Shown here one piece after another: positions 21,200 through 32,832 of a DNA stretch of 64,000 nucleotides. Made by a program: the position numbers and the translations under genes. The DNA is from Apiosordaria backusii. Its lineage: Eukaryota; Ascomycota; Sordariomycetes; Sordariales; Lasiosphaeriaceae. The stretch is from contig JAUKTV010000004.1 of the NCBI GenBank assembly GCA_030549205.1, positions 1,798,001 through 1,862,000 of the forward strand, read 5' to 3'. Every line of letters begins with the position of its first letter. The stretch's first letter is position 1. Under the pieces are notes generated by a model. The model had not been told where the DNA came from and did no database searches. It saw nothing but the letters and a program-made list of their open reading frames with translations.

Positions 21200-22509
21200 A
21201 TGGCCATCGCTCGCCCCGTAAGGGTTCTGGGCCTGGCGGCCGTGGTGATGTGGTTCTTCTTTATCTGGCAGGTTCTTAAGCCAACATCACCATCGACAAA
21301 ACATAAGGCCAAGGGGATCATCAAGTCCTTTGAAAGAGATCCAAACCTAGACCGTACGCCACCCCTATTCCAGAACCCCATGGCAATGCGCGCTGACACT
21401 CACCTCACTACAGCAACGGGAGAACCAGAAGGCATCCTAGTCCACGCCTCCGATGAATATGCGCCGGGCCCCGCCGGCACAGCTCGAATCAATGCCACCC
21501 TCCTTGCCCTCGTCAGAAACGAAGAGCTCAACGACATGCTCTCCTCCATGCGCGACCTCGAAAGAACATGGAACCACAAATTTAACTACCCCTGGACCTT
21601 CTTCAACGACGTCCCCTTTACCGAAGAGTTCAAGAAGAAGACCTCCGCCCTCACCAAAGCCGAATGCCGCTACGAACTCATCCCGAAGGAACACTGGGAA
21701 GTCCCATCATGGATCAACATGGACCTATACAAGGAATCGACGCAGATACTCAAGGAAAAGAAGGTTCAATACGCCGATATGATCTCCTACCACCAAATGT
21801 GCCGCTGGAACAGCGGTCTCTTCTACAAGCACCCCGCCCTGGCCAACACACAATACTACTGGCGCGTCGAGCCCAAGGTTCACTTCTTCTGCGACGTCGA
21901 CTACGATGTGTTCAGGTACATGCAGGACAACAACAAGACCTACGGCTTCACCATCAACCTCTACGATTCTCCCGATTCAATCCCTACTTTGTGGCCCGAG
22001 ACCCTCAAGTTCATTGCCGAACATCCCGAGCACGTCCACGAGAACAACGCTATGGACTGGTTGACAGATAAGGTTCGCCGGCCGGACCATAACAAGAAGG
22101 CGAATGGATACTCGACTTGCCACTTTTGGTCCAACTTTGAGATTGCGGATATGAGCTTTTGGCGGAGCAAGCCGTACGAGGATTATTTCAACCATTTGGA
22201 TAGAACAGGAAATTTCTTCTATGAGAGATGGGGTGATGCGCCGGTGCATAGTGTTGGGCTGGGGTTATTTGAGGATAAGAGTCGGATTCATTGGTATGTT
22301 TCACTCTCTTGATGCGCAAAAAGACGGTTTATGCTTACCATAATGAACATAGGTTCCGTGATATCGGATACCAACACATCCCCTTCTTCAACTGCCCCAA
22401 CTCGCCCAAGTGCAAGGGCTGTGTTACAGGGAGATTGACAGACGGAGACGACATCCTGTATAAAGAAGACTGCAGGCCGAACTGGTTCAAGTTTGTCGGT
22501 CAAGGGTAA
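21200..22509 (+). CDS. GT15 alpha-1,2-mannosyltransferase (KRE2/MNT1/KTR family)
   Basis: Two exons, 21200-22293 and 22353-22509, with a 59-bp intron (GTATGT...AACATAG) that joins RIHW to FRDIGYQHIPFF; the product is 416 residues. The first in-frame ATG is 21200, in a good context (AAGGATGGCC). It gives a type II membrane protein with a seven-residue tail and a membrane anchor at about residues 9-25 (LGLAAVVMWFFFIW). The lumenal catalytic domain shows the family signatures NATLLALVRNEEL, YHQMCRWNSGLFY, YYWRVEPKVHFFCDVDYD (about 219-236) and CHFWSNFEIADMSFWRS, where Glu313 is the likely active-site acid. It ends with NCPNSPKCKGC and NWFKF. These Golgi enzymes transfer mannose from GDP-mannose to N- and O-linked glycans for cell-wall proteins and need Mn2+. 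The gene diverges from GCP5 and converges on the WD40 gene. Confidence 0.95.
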
Positions 22510-22976
22510 AAAGTCTCGGGAACTAATGCAACTGCCCTATGTATACATTTTTGAAACAACATATTGGCTTTTCTTTGGGGGTTGTCTTTGGACTACGACT
22601 ATAATCATGCACACATGCCTCAAGGGGGGGGCGGGCATATGGCAAAGAAAGAAAGAGCGTGAAATTGGGTGTCTGGCGCAAGCGGGGAATTTGCTTGTTT
22701 ACTTTGGCTATTTTATGAGGCTGTCACTGATACACTATGAAATAAAAGGGCGGCAACGATAAGGGGTGGATAAATGACTTGGTCGCGGATGGCAATAGCA
22801 ACAGGCAAGCAAGAGATGCATGCCGGGGGCATGTTATATCGACGTTTTGGAGAGGCTTCAGTGTTCCATGTTTCACTAGGTTAAATAGAAGAAAAAGAAG
22901 AACCACATGATATCCAGTTGCTGGTCTCGGATTTCTTTGCTTGTTATGTCTAAGCTAGGTACCTAATGAAGTCTGT
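22510..22976. other. Convergent 3' flanks
   Basis: Between the stop codons of the mannosyltransferase and the WD40 gene. It contains a G-rich run (GGGGGGGCGGG) at about 22625. No gene or RNA is seen. Confidence 0.5.
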
Positions 22977-24411
22977 CTAGAGTTCCCCATAAACATTCAC
23001 CACCCCGCTCGTGCCCCCAACACAAAACTGGTTTCCGAATCCTCCTTCTTTCCAGGCTATGCAACTAACCACGTTTTTCCTCGCCTTTTCTTTACCGTCC
23101 CTCCCAATGGTGACCTTTTTGTTACTAGCATCGCCACCCCAAGGAACAGGGACCGTAGCAACGAGTTTGCCAGTGAGTAAATCCCACGCCCAGATCTTGC
23201 CCTCCTCTTTACTGCTCTGAGCAGCAGTATCAGGAGAGGTAAGCTCGTCACCTGCTACAACATATCTCTCCTTCCCCCCCAAGCAGCTTTGCACACGTAA
23301 CTCGGTGTTCCTCCACCCGGGGTGTTCATACGTCTTGAGGCAGGTCCCATTCTTCCGATCAAACAACCGGATTTTGCTGTCCAACCCCCCAACGAGTAAT
23401 GTTTTCCCGTCTCGGGATAACGACAGGCTTGTAACCGGCGTCCCCAAAACATCCGCCACGCACCGCCCCATGCGCACATCATACGTCCTCACTTTCCCAT
23501 CTACACTCCCGGTGATAATCTCTGGCTCTCCATTCTGGGGAGTGGCAAGACAGGTGATGGCGTCTTTGGCGTCGTTGAGCACTTGGATTGGTTTGGCAGA
23601 GGAGGATTTGGTGTCCCAGATTCGGACTGTGGTGTCGTGACCGCCGGAGATTACTAAAGAGTCGTCGTGGCCGGAGAAAACTACAGTGTTGACGCGACCG
23701 GTGTGGCTGAATGTGGTGGAGTTTGAGCCGAGGCGGCGGATGGTGCTGGCTGTGGAGACGTCCCAGAGGAAGACGGTCCTGTCGCCGCCGGAGGAGGCGA
23801 AGCGGTCGTTTTGGGAGGAGACGGATAAAGAGAGGACTTCGTAGCTGTGGGCGCCGGTGTAGGTTTGGATTAGGCGGCCTATAGGGGGGTGGCCGGGGGA
23901 GGGGGAGGGGGTGGTGGTGGTGGGGTTGTAGAGGCGGATGGAGCGGTCGGAGGAGCCGGTTAGGATGTAGGTTGAGGGGGTGGAGGAGTAGGTTAGGGCG
24001 TGGATGGGGCCTGGGAGGATGTTAGCGAGAGGTTCTTGGGTTTGGAGTCTTATTGCCGGGTTTGGTGGTGAGAGGGGAGGGCTGATTGTGCTCAGATGGT
24101 GTGGTCAGCGTCTGTGAGGTGAGGGGTTGCAATGAAGGGCGGGTCCTTGTTTTTGCAGACGGGAGGGACCAGGTGAGCACGGGATATGGGACGGGTGAGC
24201 GGCATTGGGATGACACTTCCGGCCTCCCGTCGATCATCGTCGGCATGCGTGAAGACTCGGAGCGGGGGCAGATCATGTAAGCCTGAATCAAGATGAGATA
24301 CATTTGAGGGACATAACTGAAGGCGGGAAAAGGATGACGGCGAAAGTGCTCTTGAAACCTACCAGTAGACCCAACAAGTTGAGCTACGGGCCGAGTGGGA
24401 AACTCGGTCAT
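22977..24411 (-). CDS. WD40 protein WDR83/MORG1
   Basis: Read as two minus-strand exons: 24411-24363 (MTEFPTRPVAQLVGST plus one base) and 24010-22977. They are separated by a 352-bp intron (GTAGGT; end GCTAACATCCTCCCAG). The join gives STG-PIHALTYSS and about 360 residues. Exon 2 cannot be extended to an ATG because an in-frame TGA lies just upstream. WD40 repeats follow in order: YILTGSSDRSIRLYNP, FASSGGDRTVFLWD, VVFSGHDDSLVISGGHDTTV, then IITGSVDGKVRTYDVR and LLVGGLDSKIRLFDR. The last blades have inserts (GDELTSPDTAAQ, WGGDASNKKV). The pattern fits MORG1/WDR83, known in animals as an ERK-module scaffold and as a spliceosome-associated protein. The frame opening after the intron was checked base by base. 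The long intron is unusual for this window, so a further small exon is possible. Confidence 0.85.
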
Positions 24412-26266
24412 GTTGCTTGATATGTTTTTCAGCCTCTTGGCATCGGCCTCCTCCACCAATAGCTCCCCAAGTTACTATCGCTTCCTCCAAATATAAAGCA
24501 GACGATACGGCTTACTACCTACAGCACCTGCTTCGTAATCCCTTGGTAGAGAGCGTGTCTATATGTGATAATGGTGGTGATGTCCAGGAAAGGGCACCCT
24601 CGCGTTTCGGCTTGTTAACTTCGTTTGTCTTGGGCGCAATGGTGCTATGGTTGGATTATGTGATTAAACCCAAACTTTGTTCGTGATTACAAAGCTACTG
24701 TTTGTAACTACAACTGCGATGGAATATGTGACTTTGAGATTGACAGCCGAACGGGTGGATGAGTGAGCACTGAATTAAGATTACCGAATGGGTAGTTGAG
24801 GTCAAGGTAAGGTGGTGTGACCCCCACTCTTTTCGGTGCGGATAAAGGTGGGGCTATCAAACTCGCTTCTGCATCCTTCGATGCTGGTGAGACTTATGTC
24901 TTATGTAGAGTGACTCGGCCAATCAGTTTACACGATACATCAAGTTACAAGTGCAAGGTATCTTGAACCCTAGTGTCATTCATACACCGCTTATGAATGA
25001 ACTCGATTTTCATGCATTGCCCAGCTTTGGCGAGATCCAGTTGAAAACTCAAGAAAGGGAAAGAACGACCAAATGGTGTCATCGGAATCATGCCACTTGT
25101 CAATGCTACATTTCATCATCATCTGGACAGGGACTTCATTGGGGCCACTGAAAAATCAAGGTCGGCATCGTGGCTTTCAAAGGACCACATTCAAAAGTCT
25201 AGAACCCATCCCCTGGATACAACCACCGAGCAATAGAGTGCGCCCTCATTCTTGGCCAGCCTAGGCATTCTCCGTCTGTCTCTCTCATTTTCCCGCCACT
25301 TCCCAATGACAATCTTCGTACATGGAACCTTAGGGCCCACAGATTAGATACCTGAGTCGAGATCCATGAGGAGGAGCCGTGGACGAAGGATTTGACAAGG
25401 TACACTTACCTGAACCAGCTCCTCGAAAACTATTCGCAGGGATACCCGGATTGGTCTTCCCGCCAGTACCCGGGCCATTTTCATATCAGAGATGATTTAC
25501 CGCTGTTTCCAATAAGGGAACAGCAGTGGGCACTTTGTCAGACTCATGCAACCTCATGGTACACTTTCTATTAGCTTCAACAAGTCACGGTATCACCACC
25601 TTATCACTTCCCTCAACCATTACCGACTTGACACTTTGTCAACCCTGGTCTGCTTTCGTGTTTTGCCTTCCGAATTTCGACATTCGCTCGCCCGTCCGTG
25701 TGTATGCGTCCGTCACGCTTCCCATCTAGATACGTGCTTAAATTCTATCCCCTCAGACTTCGACGTCCTCAACCCACGATGTCGCGGAGCAGACCACCCA
25801 AAGAGCACAAGCGACCACTTATCGCCCGCTCAGTAGGGGTCGGAATGTAACGGTAATCCTTTCTTCTGTATCAAGGCCCAGTCTCCAATATTTCGCTGAC
25901 AGGCAGCAGAATAACGGCCAGTCAGCTCCAGCGTTGTGGTTGTTGGCATGGTGTGATTTCGCAACACCAAGAAGCTGTCCACATTTTCCACCTCAACCGA
26001 GTATGACATAAACACTAGTCCGGTAGGCAGGGTTACCATTTTTGCCGCATTTGCTTCGAGGCTTCAGTACTTGCAGCACTCCTGTTTACCCCCCACTCAA
26101 CAGGCCCTCCTTGAGAGTATAAAAGATGCCTCTCTAACAGTTTGCCTGCTTACATGCTGTCTGGGACACCGTATCTTCGCCTTCCCTCGTTTATTTCTCT
26201 CTTGGGAACCCCGTCTTGGCCAGACGCACTCTCAATTTCCATTCAAGCTGCCCTCTCTCGTATACA
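24412..26266. other. Intergenic region between WD40 and HAD/terpene-cyclase genes
   Basis: About 1.85 kb of normal composition. Short open frames do not show family features. The right end holds the promoter of the next gene, including the TATA box listed below. No repeat is seen. Confidence 0.5.
26118..26125 (+). promoter_or_regulatory. TATA box of the HAD/terpene-cyclase-like gene
   Basis: TATAAAAG in the context GAGAGTATAAAAGATG lies about 149 bases upstream of the ATG at 26267. It is followed by a C/T-rich leader ending CGTATACAATGTC. It is the clearest core promoter element in this part of the window. Confidence 0.6.
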
Positions 26267-27945
26267 ATGTCTCGTCAATATGATAACATCATCTTTGACT
26301 TAGGCGATGTCCTATTTCATTGGGATGCAAGCACCGTCACTACCCTTCCAAAGCAAACCATTCGTGCCATGATGAACACCACTATCTGGCTTGATTATGA
26401 GCGTGGGATCTTGTCGCCAGAGCAGGCACACAAGGTATGGTTGCTACTTTTACCGTCCACATCATGGAGGCTGCTGACCCCGAATCTCAGTTGCTGGCTA
26501 CTGAGCTGAACACCACGCCAGAACTTGTGTCAGAATCACTGGAACAAGCTCAATTGACACTTCGCCCTGATGCCGAAATGACAGACTTGATTCTGAAGCT
26601 CGGAGCAGCTCGGACAAGGCCAGGACAAGACAAAATCCGGATCCTTGGTCTTTCCAATATTGCCAAAGACCACTTCATTGGCATTCAGAAGATCCAATTC
26701 CCGTGGCACCTATTTGACCGCATCTTTACGTCTTGCGAAACAGGCATGCGCAAGCCAGACTTGTGCATCTACCAGCATCTCATCAAGGAGACCGGAATTG
26801 ACCCTACCCGGACCATTTTCCTTGACGACCGCGTGGAGAATATCTTTGCAGCTCGCAGTCTCGGTCTACGAGGAGAGGTTGTTGGCCGCCTGGGGTCTGA
26901 AAGATCGCAGTTGGTCCGCCTCCTAACCAATCTTTTGCTACCCGATGATACTTTGATTCGTGCAGAAGGGTTCTTGAGGTCTCGGGCGGGCAACCACCTC
27001 TCCGAGTTCGACGGCAAGGGCGTGACCTTTCGCGACAACTTTTCCCAGCTTCTTTTGTGGGAGCTTACAGGCATGGAGGAGCTCGTCTACCTCACCTGGC
27101 CCTATCGCCCGTCTTCTGAGTCGCCATCGCCCTCATCCCCAGCCGACGCCATCTCCAATCCAGACTCGGGTGTAGACTTTGACGATAACTCATCCGAGTC
27201 GTCCCACAAAACTAGACCGGCTCCCTCCTCTTCCCCTTTCTGGAATTACTTCTCATCCCAGCCAGTGTTGACAACCAACACCTTCCCCGAAGACGCAGAC
27301 ACCACCTCCATTGCCTACCTCAGTCTCCCTTCTGAGCACCTCTCCTCTGTGGTGCCTCCATCAAAGGTCATGGCTTCCATGGCTGCCAACACCAGCGGAG
27401 ACGGGATCACCCAAGTCTATTTTACTTCCTCTCGCCCCCACACCTGCCCAGTGGTGTGTATTAACATCCTCCGCTTCTTCAACAAGTTCTCTTCTATCGC
27501 GATTGAAAATGACGACCGCCTTAAACCCACAGTCGAGTTCGTCATTAATTCCTTAGCAAACAGGGCGTATGTCCATGGAAGTCGGTACTACATTCCAGAA
27601 GCGTTCTTGTATTTTGCTTCACTATTGTACAGCGAGTGCAAGGAGACTTCGCCTGCTTTGTGGCAGAGGCTGGATGAGCATATAAAAAATGCTTTGCTGG
27701 AGAGGCTTCGGGTGCCAGCAGCTGGGAATGCGGCCGCGCTGGCGATGAGAGTGAGGGCTTTTCAGGTTGCCGGTTTGGAGAAGGAGGTCACAAAGGCAGA
27801 CTTTGAGGAGTTGCTGGGGTTGCAAAAGGTGGAGGATGGAGGATGGCCGGCGGGTTGGTTCTGTAGGATGGGGAGGACGGGGGATGCGATTGGGAATAGG
27901 GGGCTGACAACGGGGTTGGTTTGGATGGTTTTGAGAGATTGGTGA
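26267..27945 (+). CDS. HAD-like/terpene cyclase fusion, drimane-type sesquiterpene synthase candidate
   Basis: Two exons, 26267-26434 and 26491-27945, with a 56-bp intron (GTATGG...GAATCTCAG) giving phase-0 joining and 540 residues. The N-terminal HAD fold has all four motifs: FDLGDVLFHWD (Asp11 and Asp14), GLSNIAKDH (Ser111), GMRKPDL (Lys144) and FLDDR (Asp168, Asp169). After a Ser/Pro-rich linker comes a helical domain with EDADTTSIAYLSL. This is a DxDTT motif at residues 324-328, a variant of the class II terpene cyclase DxDD motif. The C-terminus (GGWPAGWFCRMGRTGDAIGNRGLTTGLVWMVL) resembles terpene cyclase beta domains. HAD plus DxDTT is known from AstC-like fungal and AsDMS-like bacterial drimane synthases, where the cyclase protonates farnesyl diphosphate and the HAD part removes phosphate. 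No prenyltransferase, P450 or other tailoring gene is visible nearby. The substrate is inferred from motifs only. Confidence 0.8.
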
Positions 27946-28779
27946 TAATGGTTTTGTTAGGACTGGAGAGACGGAGGGGGTCAAGGCTTTGTGTTTAGGG
28001 GCTGATATACCTGAGTCCATAAACCTCGTTGACCCCTGAACCACTGAAATTATAGGTACCAAGCAATGGCGTTGGCGGGATTTTTTGTAACAAGACCACT
28101 TGTTTTACAAAGCAGCCTTTTCGTTCCGTTCATATTTTTTCATGGAAGGTATATGGTGTTAAAAAATTTCATTTTAATCGGTACATTGGTGGCTCATATC
28201 ACGTCACGACATATCGAAAACTGCACACACTGCGTGCATCTCAGTGCGCATTTTTATCACTTAGATGTCCCTGGGAAAAGCTCTTGGCACGTCACACGTT
28301 CAGCCTGAATCTTTTCAACACGCCGAATTTTTGGAGGTGGCGTCGAGTTGAATAAGGGGGCAAAGTAAACAATCATGCCGGCGTTGGCTAGGAGACGGAA
28401 AGGGGGACACATGTCATGTACAGATATTGGAAACACCTGCCATGCTCTTCCTCAATTGTTAGTATCATTACTAGGTAGATGTTGAGTCAGAAGCTTCAAG
28501 GAAACTGGGGAGGTTGCCGAGGGGCTGCTTATTGTAGCTTACCTACCAAGGTTTGTACCTTAGTTTCTTGTGGCTTCAGCCACTAACTTTGAATATCAGT
28601 TTCCTTCTTGTGCTTGCCACCTCACAGGTATCAGCAGTCAGAGTTTGAAAGTTTAAACAAAAAGAAGAGGTCAGAAGAACTCTTTACCGTGCCCGTCTCG
28701 TTCAATAAAAAGTCTTTCTCCTCACCATCAACGCCAAACCAACAAAATCCACCCTCAAACATTCCCCAGCCATCATAAT
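27946..28779. other. Intergenic region upstream of the cysteine-rich secreted protein
   Basis: Contains the 3' flank of the HAD/terpene-cyclase gene and the promoter of the next gene. A weak TATA-like CAATAAAAAG occurs at about 28704-28713, 70 bases before the ATG, followed by an A/C-rich leader. No other feature is seen. Confidence 0.5.
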
Positions 28780-29449
28780 ATGCTCTCCAAAATCCTCACC
28801 ACCGCCGCTCTTGTCGGGCTGGCCACAACAGCAGCCACCCCGTCAAACCCCTCACGCAACTTCCAGCTCCTCCAGGCCCGTCAAGCAGCAGAGGCCCCCA
28901 AACTGGCCGAGTCCGGGATTGTACTTCTCCATACCGAGCCCATGCCTTCTGGCAGTTTCATCGAAATCTACGGCAGCACCAACAACCGCACCTCCACCCC
29001 AACCGCCAGCCAAGAATACCAGTTCGCTGTACAGGCGCCCGTTTACTGCGGCGACGAGAGGATAAAATGCGGGTATAATGACGCCCCTGGAGAGGATGTG
29101 ACAAAACAGCTGATTGAAACCCTCTACGCGAATGATGAATGGACCCCATGGATGCCAAGGTCGTATTGTGTTTATGGGAATGGGTCTAGGGCTTGTGCTA
29201 GCTGGTATGTACCTTATCAAGCCAGGTTAAATCTGTCCGGGGGATGACATAAGATTGAAACTCGGACTGACTGATGGATTATTATATAGGAATCAAGATA
29301 TTGGCACATTCGCCGTGGCCTATCTGGCTCCGGCGGCGGAGTCGATCTACAAGAAGTGCGGTGCTGGGCGGTCGGGTCGGGCCTATGGTGTCAGGCTTGG
29401 CTTTCATTGTGTTGTTCAGTGTCTTTCTAATCGGCCTGATGGCTGTTAG
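28780..29449 (+). CDS. Small secreted cysteine-containing protein, effector-like
   Basis: Two exons, 28780-29204 and 29290-29449, with an 85-bp intron (GTATGT...TATATAG) that joins CAS to W-NQDIGTFAVAYLAP; the product is 194 residues. The first about 19 residues (MLSKILTTAALVGLATTAA) form a signal peptide. A LQARQ stretch soon after could be a kexin-like processing region. The mature part has eight Cys: YCGDERIKC, SYCVYGN, RACASW, YKKCG, FHCVVQC and the C-terminal GC. NRT and NGS are possible N-glycosylation sites. I do not recognise a domain. Size, signal peptide and Cys content fit a secreted effector or a small extracellular protein. It is the last gene before the RIP-degraded repeat island, which starts about 1 kb downstream. 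A longer frame overlapping exon 2 (29274-29621) is a shadow. Confidence 0.72.
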
Positions 29450-30528
29450 GTTTTCTCTGGATCATGTTCACACGAATATAATGGTGGCATTGTTGAGTAA
29501 GGTAGAGAAGGTGGTCGATGGAAATGAGGTTTGGATTGATGTGTTGCTTGACGCAGAAGTTGCAAATCAAGGCTGGTGGCAGTGGTGGAATCGACCAAGA
29601 AATTTGATCAGGGGTAAGTAGTAACTTATTAGAGCAGCAATGGGATTGACAATGTAAAAGACTGCTATTTGGGAGAGTATTCCATGTCCGTGTTAGATTC
29701 GGGCTTCACTTGTAACGTTGAATATGCTTGCCATGGTATGAGCCGCTCTTTCAATTCCAAGCCTCGGTCTCATACCCGTCGTGAGATAAGTGAGAGTCAG
29801 TTTATTTGGGGTTCTTTGAAGAAATAATAAAATTCAAAGAAACAGGTAATACTCAGGAAACTCGACTTCGATTGAAGTTCAGAGGTCAGGGTGCCAAGAC
29901 TTGGTGATGGAGTCAGGTGGAGCCCAAAAAAGCCCTCAAAAAACATACAACACCGGGGATTCCCCAGTGGTCACCTACCTAAGTATTAGTCTGGTAATCA
30001 GAAGGTTATTCCTTAAAGTAATAACTAAGTATTGATAACTTAGTAAATGACTTCTCCGTTTTCCTACCTCTGAAACTAGAATAGTTACAACTAACTATAC
30101 TATCATTTCGTTCTTCTTAAACCTTACGCCTTATTGCTTTTTGCCTACCCTGTGCCTGCTTATTGTAGCCTTACTGTTTTTATTTTTGATAATAGCATTT
30201 ATTGATTGACTATGGTATTTATTTTACGTCCTGCCCTTTTAGCGGCCTTCCTGTTTCTTCTTTTTATTTCGTTTTCTTTTTCTTTTATATTTTCTTTTTC
30301 AATTCTTTATTTGGCTAAATTTTATTTTTACTTGACGCTTTACTTTAAATAAAATAATGCTAATGTTAAGCTTTATTATATACTAGTACTAAGTATAAAA
30401 AAGAAAGTAGTAGTATATAAAATAGCTATTATTAAAAGCTGAGCGAGCTATTGTACGAAAGATATAAATTGAGTATAATAGGATTTGGTAATAGTGGAAT
30501 ATATTTATCCCTTTAATTTTATAGTTAT
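29450..30528. other. Transition zone from gene-rich DNA to the AT-rich repeat island
   Basis: Composition shifts gradually from balanced to AT-rich between about 29.65 and 30.3 kb. The first part is the 3' flank of the secreted-protein gene. From about 30350 onward TpA-rich sequence dominates. No gene, RNA or repeat boundary could be identified before the LTR at 30529. Confidence 0.5.
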
Positions 30529-31134
30529 TATTGGAATAGGTATGGCTAATTACAGGCCTAAGAGCTCTGTAATTTGTGCTTACATACTAGCTTAAAGTGC
30601 AGTAGAAATCTTACGTACGATACCTATAGCTTAGTACTGGAGTACTAGAATACAGTACCTTATAGGTACTGCAGGACAGAAATATAGTAAGTAAATAATT
30701 GTATTATAGTACTAGCCTTTTGTAAATCTACTATAATATTCTCTATAGTAGGGTTTGTACTTGAACTTTACTATATACTTACCGACTAACGTACAGTACT
30801 TTGTATACCCTAGTAGACAGATAGATTAAAGTACAGTTTAATTAACCCTGAAGTTTGTTAAACCCTATAAACTACTTATTAAGCCTTCTATAGCTCTTAA
30901 CCTATAGGGCCTATAGGCTTATAATTTAATATAATAATAATATATTTACTTAACTATAGGCCTACTAATCCTAGGCTAATTTAGTTAACCTAATGGTTGG
31001 CTATAGGTTTTATAGACAGTTAAATTAATGTAGTTTATAGTTCTTTAAAAATTGACTTATAGTTATATAAAAGGGCTGTAAAACTAAGTACCCTAATCTA
31101 AAGTATAGGTTAATGTAGGGTTAAGGTTAGGCTA
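30529..31134 (+). repeat. E1 left LTR
   Basis: Aligns by eye with 41773-42379, differing nearly only by transitions. Begins TATTGGAATAGGTATGGC (ancestral TG end) and ends GGTTAGGCTA, the last two bases probably CA before RIP. It carries a telomere-like GGGTTAAGGTTAGG near its end. Confidence 0.65.
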
Positions 31135-32137
31135 GAAGGAACTTAAAGGTTCTTTAGTTAACTATTTGCCTGAATTTACTATATATAGTCTTTAACTAGT
31201 AGGATTTTTTAAGGTTCTTTAATACTTATTTTAGTATTTAAGGTAATAAACTAATATTAAAAGGACCTTTAAAGGCCTTATAGTAATAGGCCTTAGCCTT
31301 AGTTAGTATTAATTTAATAAATTAGCTAGTGTCTCTTTTAATATCTTTACTTACATTTAAGTATAGTTCTTTTACTTCCATTAGTAAGTAGTTTTCAGTA
31401 GGGGATTCTAAGCTAGCCTTAAAGCCTATAATAGGCCTATTAAAAGGCTTTAGGCTACTATCAATTATACCCTTTTAAATAGTAAGCCTACTAATTAGCT
31501 TACTATTAAAGAATTTTTCAATATTAGCCTATTAGCCAATTTACAAACTTAGCTAGCTGGCCAAGTCGTTTATTAAGTATAGATCGCTATCTTTATTTAC
31601 TAACTATAATTGTAGTAGCTCTATCCCCCTTCGGCCTAAATCCCCTTTTAAAATAGTAGTAATACTTTGAATTATAGTAGGCTTGTTTACTATATTAATA
31701 AAAGAAGATTTTACTACTGCCCTTTTAGCCAGTATCTATACTTAATAGGTCTTACTTTTAAAGACAGTTAGTAGCTTATTAGGCTCTATACAGGCCTATA
31801 GTTTTAAAACTTTAGACCTTTTTTTAATTAGAATAAAGAGCTCTATAGAGAAGCCTATAGCTTTAAACCGGCTTAAGTCTGGCTTATAAGAAAGGGAAAG
31901 CTTTAATTTATTATAGAGTGTTTAAAAGGAAGTTAGGTCTCTATTATTAACTACTATATAGTTAACTAATTTAAGTACTATAGTCGCTATATAGTACTAT
32001 AAGTATTAGAGAAGCTGTAATAATATTATTATAGCCTATAACCGGTTTAAAAATACTTTAATAGAGCGTTTAATTAAGCTATTTTACTTATAAATATAGG
32101 GCTTAAAAGTAAAAGATTCAATGCCTTTAATAGAAAA

Positions 32138-32816
32138 TGTTAAAATACAGCACTTAGTTGTGGACTTTATAGTGTATTTTGGCCTATAACCTATAGGGCT
32201 AATAATAACTAATGGCTTGAAATCATAGCGCTTACCAATACTTTACTATAGCAATCGTAGTAGTCTTCAGACCCCTAAAGCAGCCTAAAGCCCTAGGCAG
32301 TTAGCGTACTATAACGGTAAAACGTTAACGCCCTATATCTTATAAACGGCTTTTGGTTAATACATTTAATAGTTAGATTTAATTGGCTGGTTAAGTCTAT
32401 AGTTAATAGACTTAATAGGCATTTAAGCTTTATAGTTAATAAACTTAATAGGCATTTAAGTCCTATAGTTAGTAGACTTAATAGACATTTAGGCTCTAAA
32501 ATAAAGAGATATTTAAAAAGCAATATAAAGCTAAAGACCTATAATAGGTCTTATCCTTTATAACTATTTACTATAATATTTTCCTAACTATTAAGTCAAT
32601 TTAATATATTAGTTTACTATATTTTACAGTACCTTATAAGCCTATATTATAGTATCTACCTTCTATATATTATAAAGCATTGCCTTTATAATCTACCTTC
32701 CTTTAATATCTAACTACTATTATATACTATAGATAAAGCCTTCTTTACTTTCAATATTCTATACCGTTTTCTATATAGGTTTATACTTATAGGCCTATAA
32801 GACACTTATTTTAATA
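32138..32816 (+). repeat. 5' LTR of Copia A
   Basis: 679 bp, the same length as its partner at 37912-38590. The first 200 bases differ almost only by C/T and G/A changes. It contains three 33-bp tandem units (32398-32496) listed separately. Confidence 0.9.
32398..32496 (+). repeat. 33-bp tandem repeat within the Copia LTR (3 units)
   Basis: Units start at 32398, 32431 and 32464, each built around TATAGTTAATAGACTTAATA followed by GGCATTTAAG. They recur at matching places in the LTRs of A, B, C and F. They explain the otherwise open 76-codon minus-strand frame at 32293-32523, whose 11-residue periodic product is not a gene. The units are partly self-complementary and could be a regulatory or structural part of the LTR. 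Confidence 0.85.
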
Positions 32817-32832
32817 GGTTATAAGCTTAGGT
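32817..32832 (+). other. Primer-binding site of Copia A
   Basis: GGTTATAAGCTTAGG directly follows the 5' LTR. Elements B (GGTTATAAGCCTAAG, 56414) and C (GATTATAAGCCCGGGC, minus strand, ending 53324) and the E elements carry the same site. Reading the A of ATAAG as RIP of G gives GGTTATGAGCC, the complement of the CAU anticodon arm of initiator tRNA-Met, not of a tRNA 3' end. Confidence 0.6.

Noticed and set aside
32398..32496. Regular repeats resembling a CRISPR array
   Set aside because: Units are directly adjacent without spacers, recur in every LTR of the family, and the genome is eukaryotic.
32293..32523. 76-codon minus-strand frame with an 11-residue repeat
   Set aside because: It lies wholly in a Copia LTR and reflects the 33-bp tandem units.
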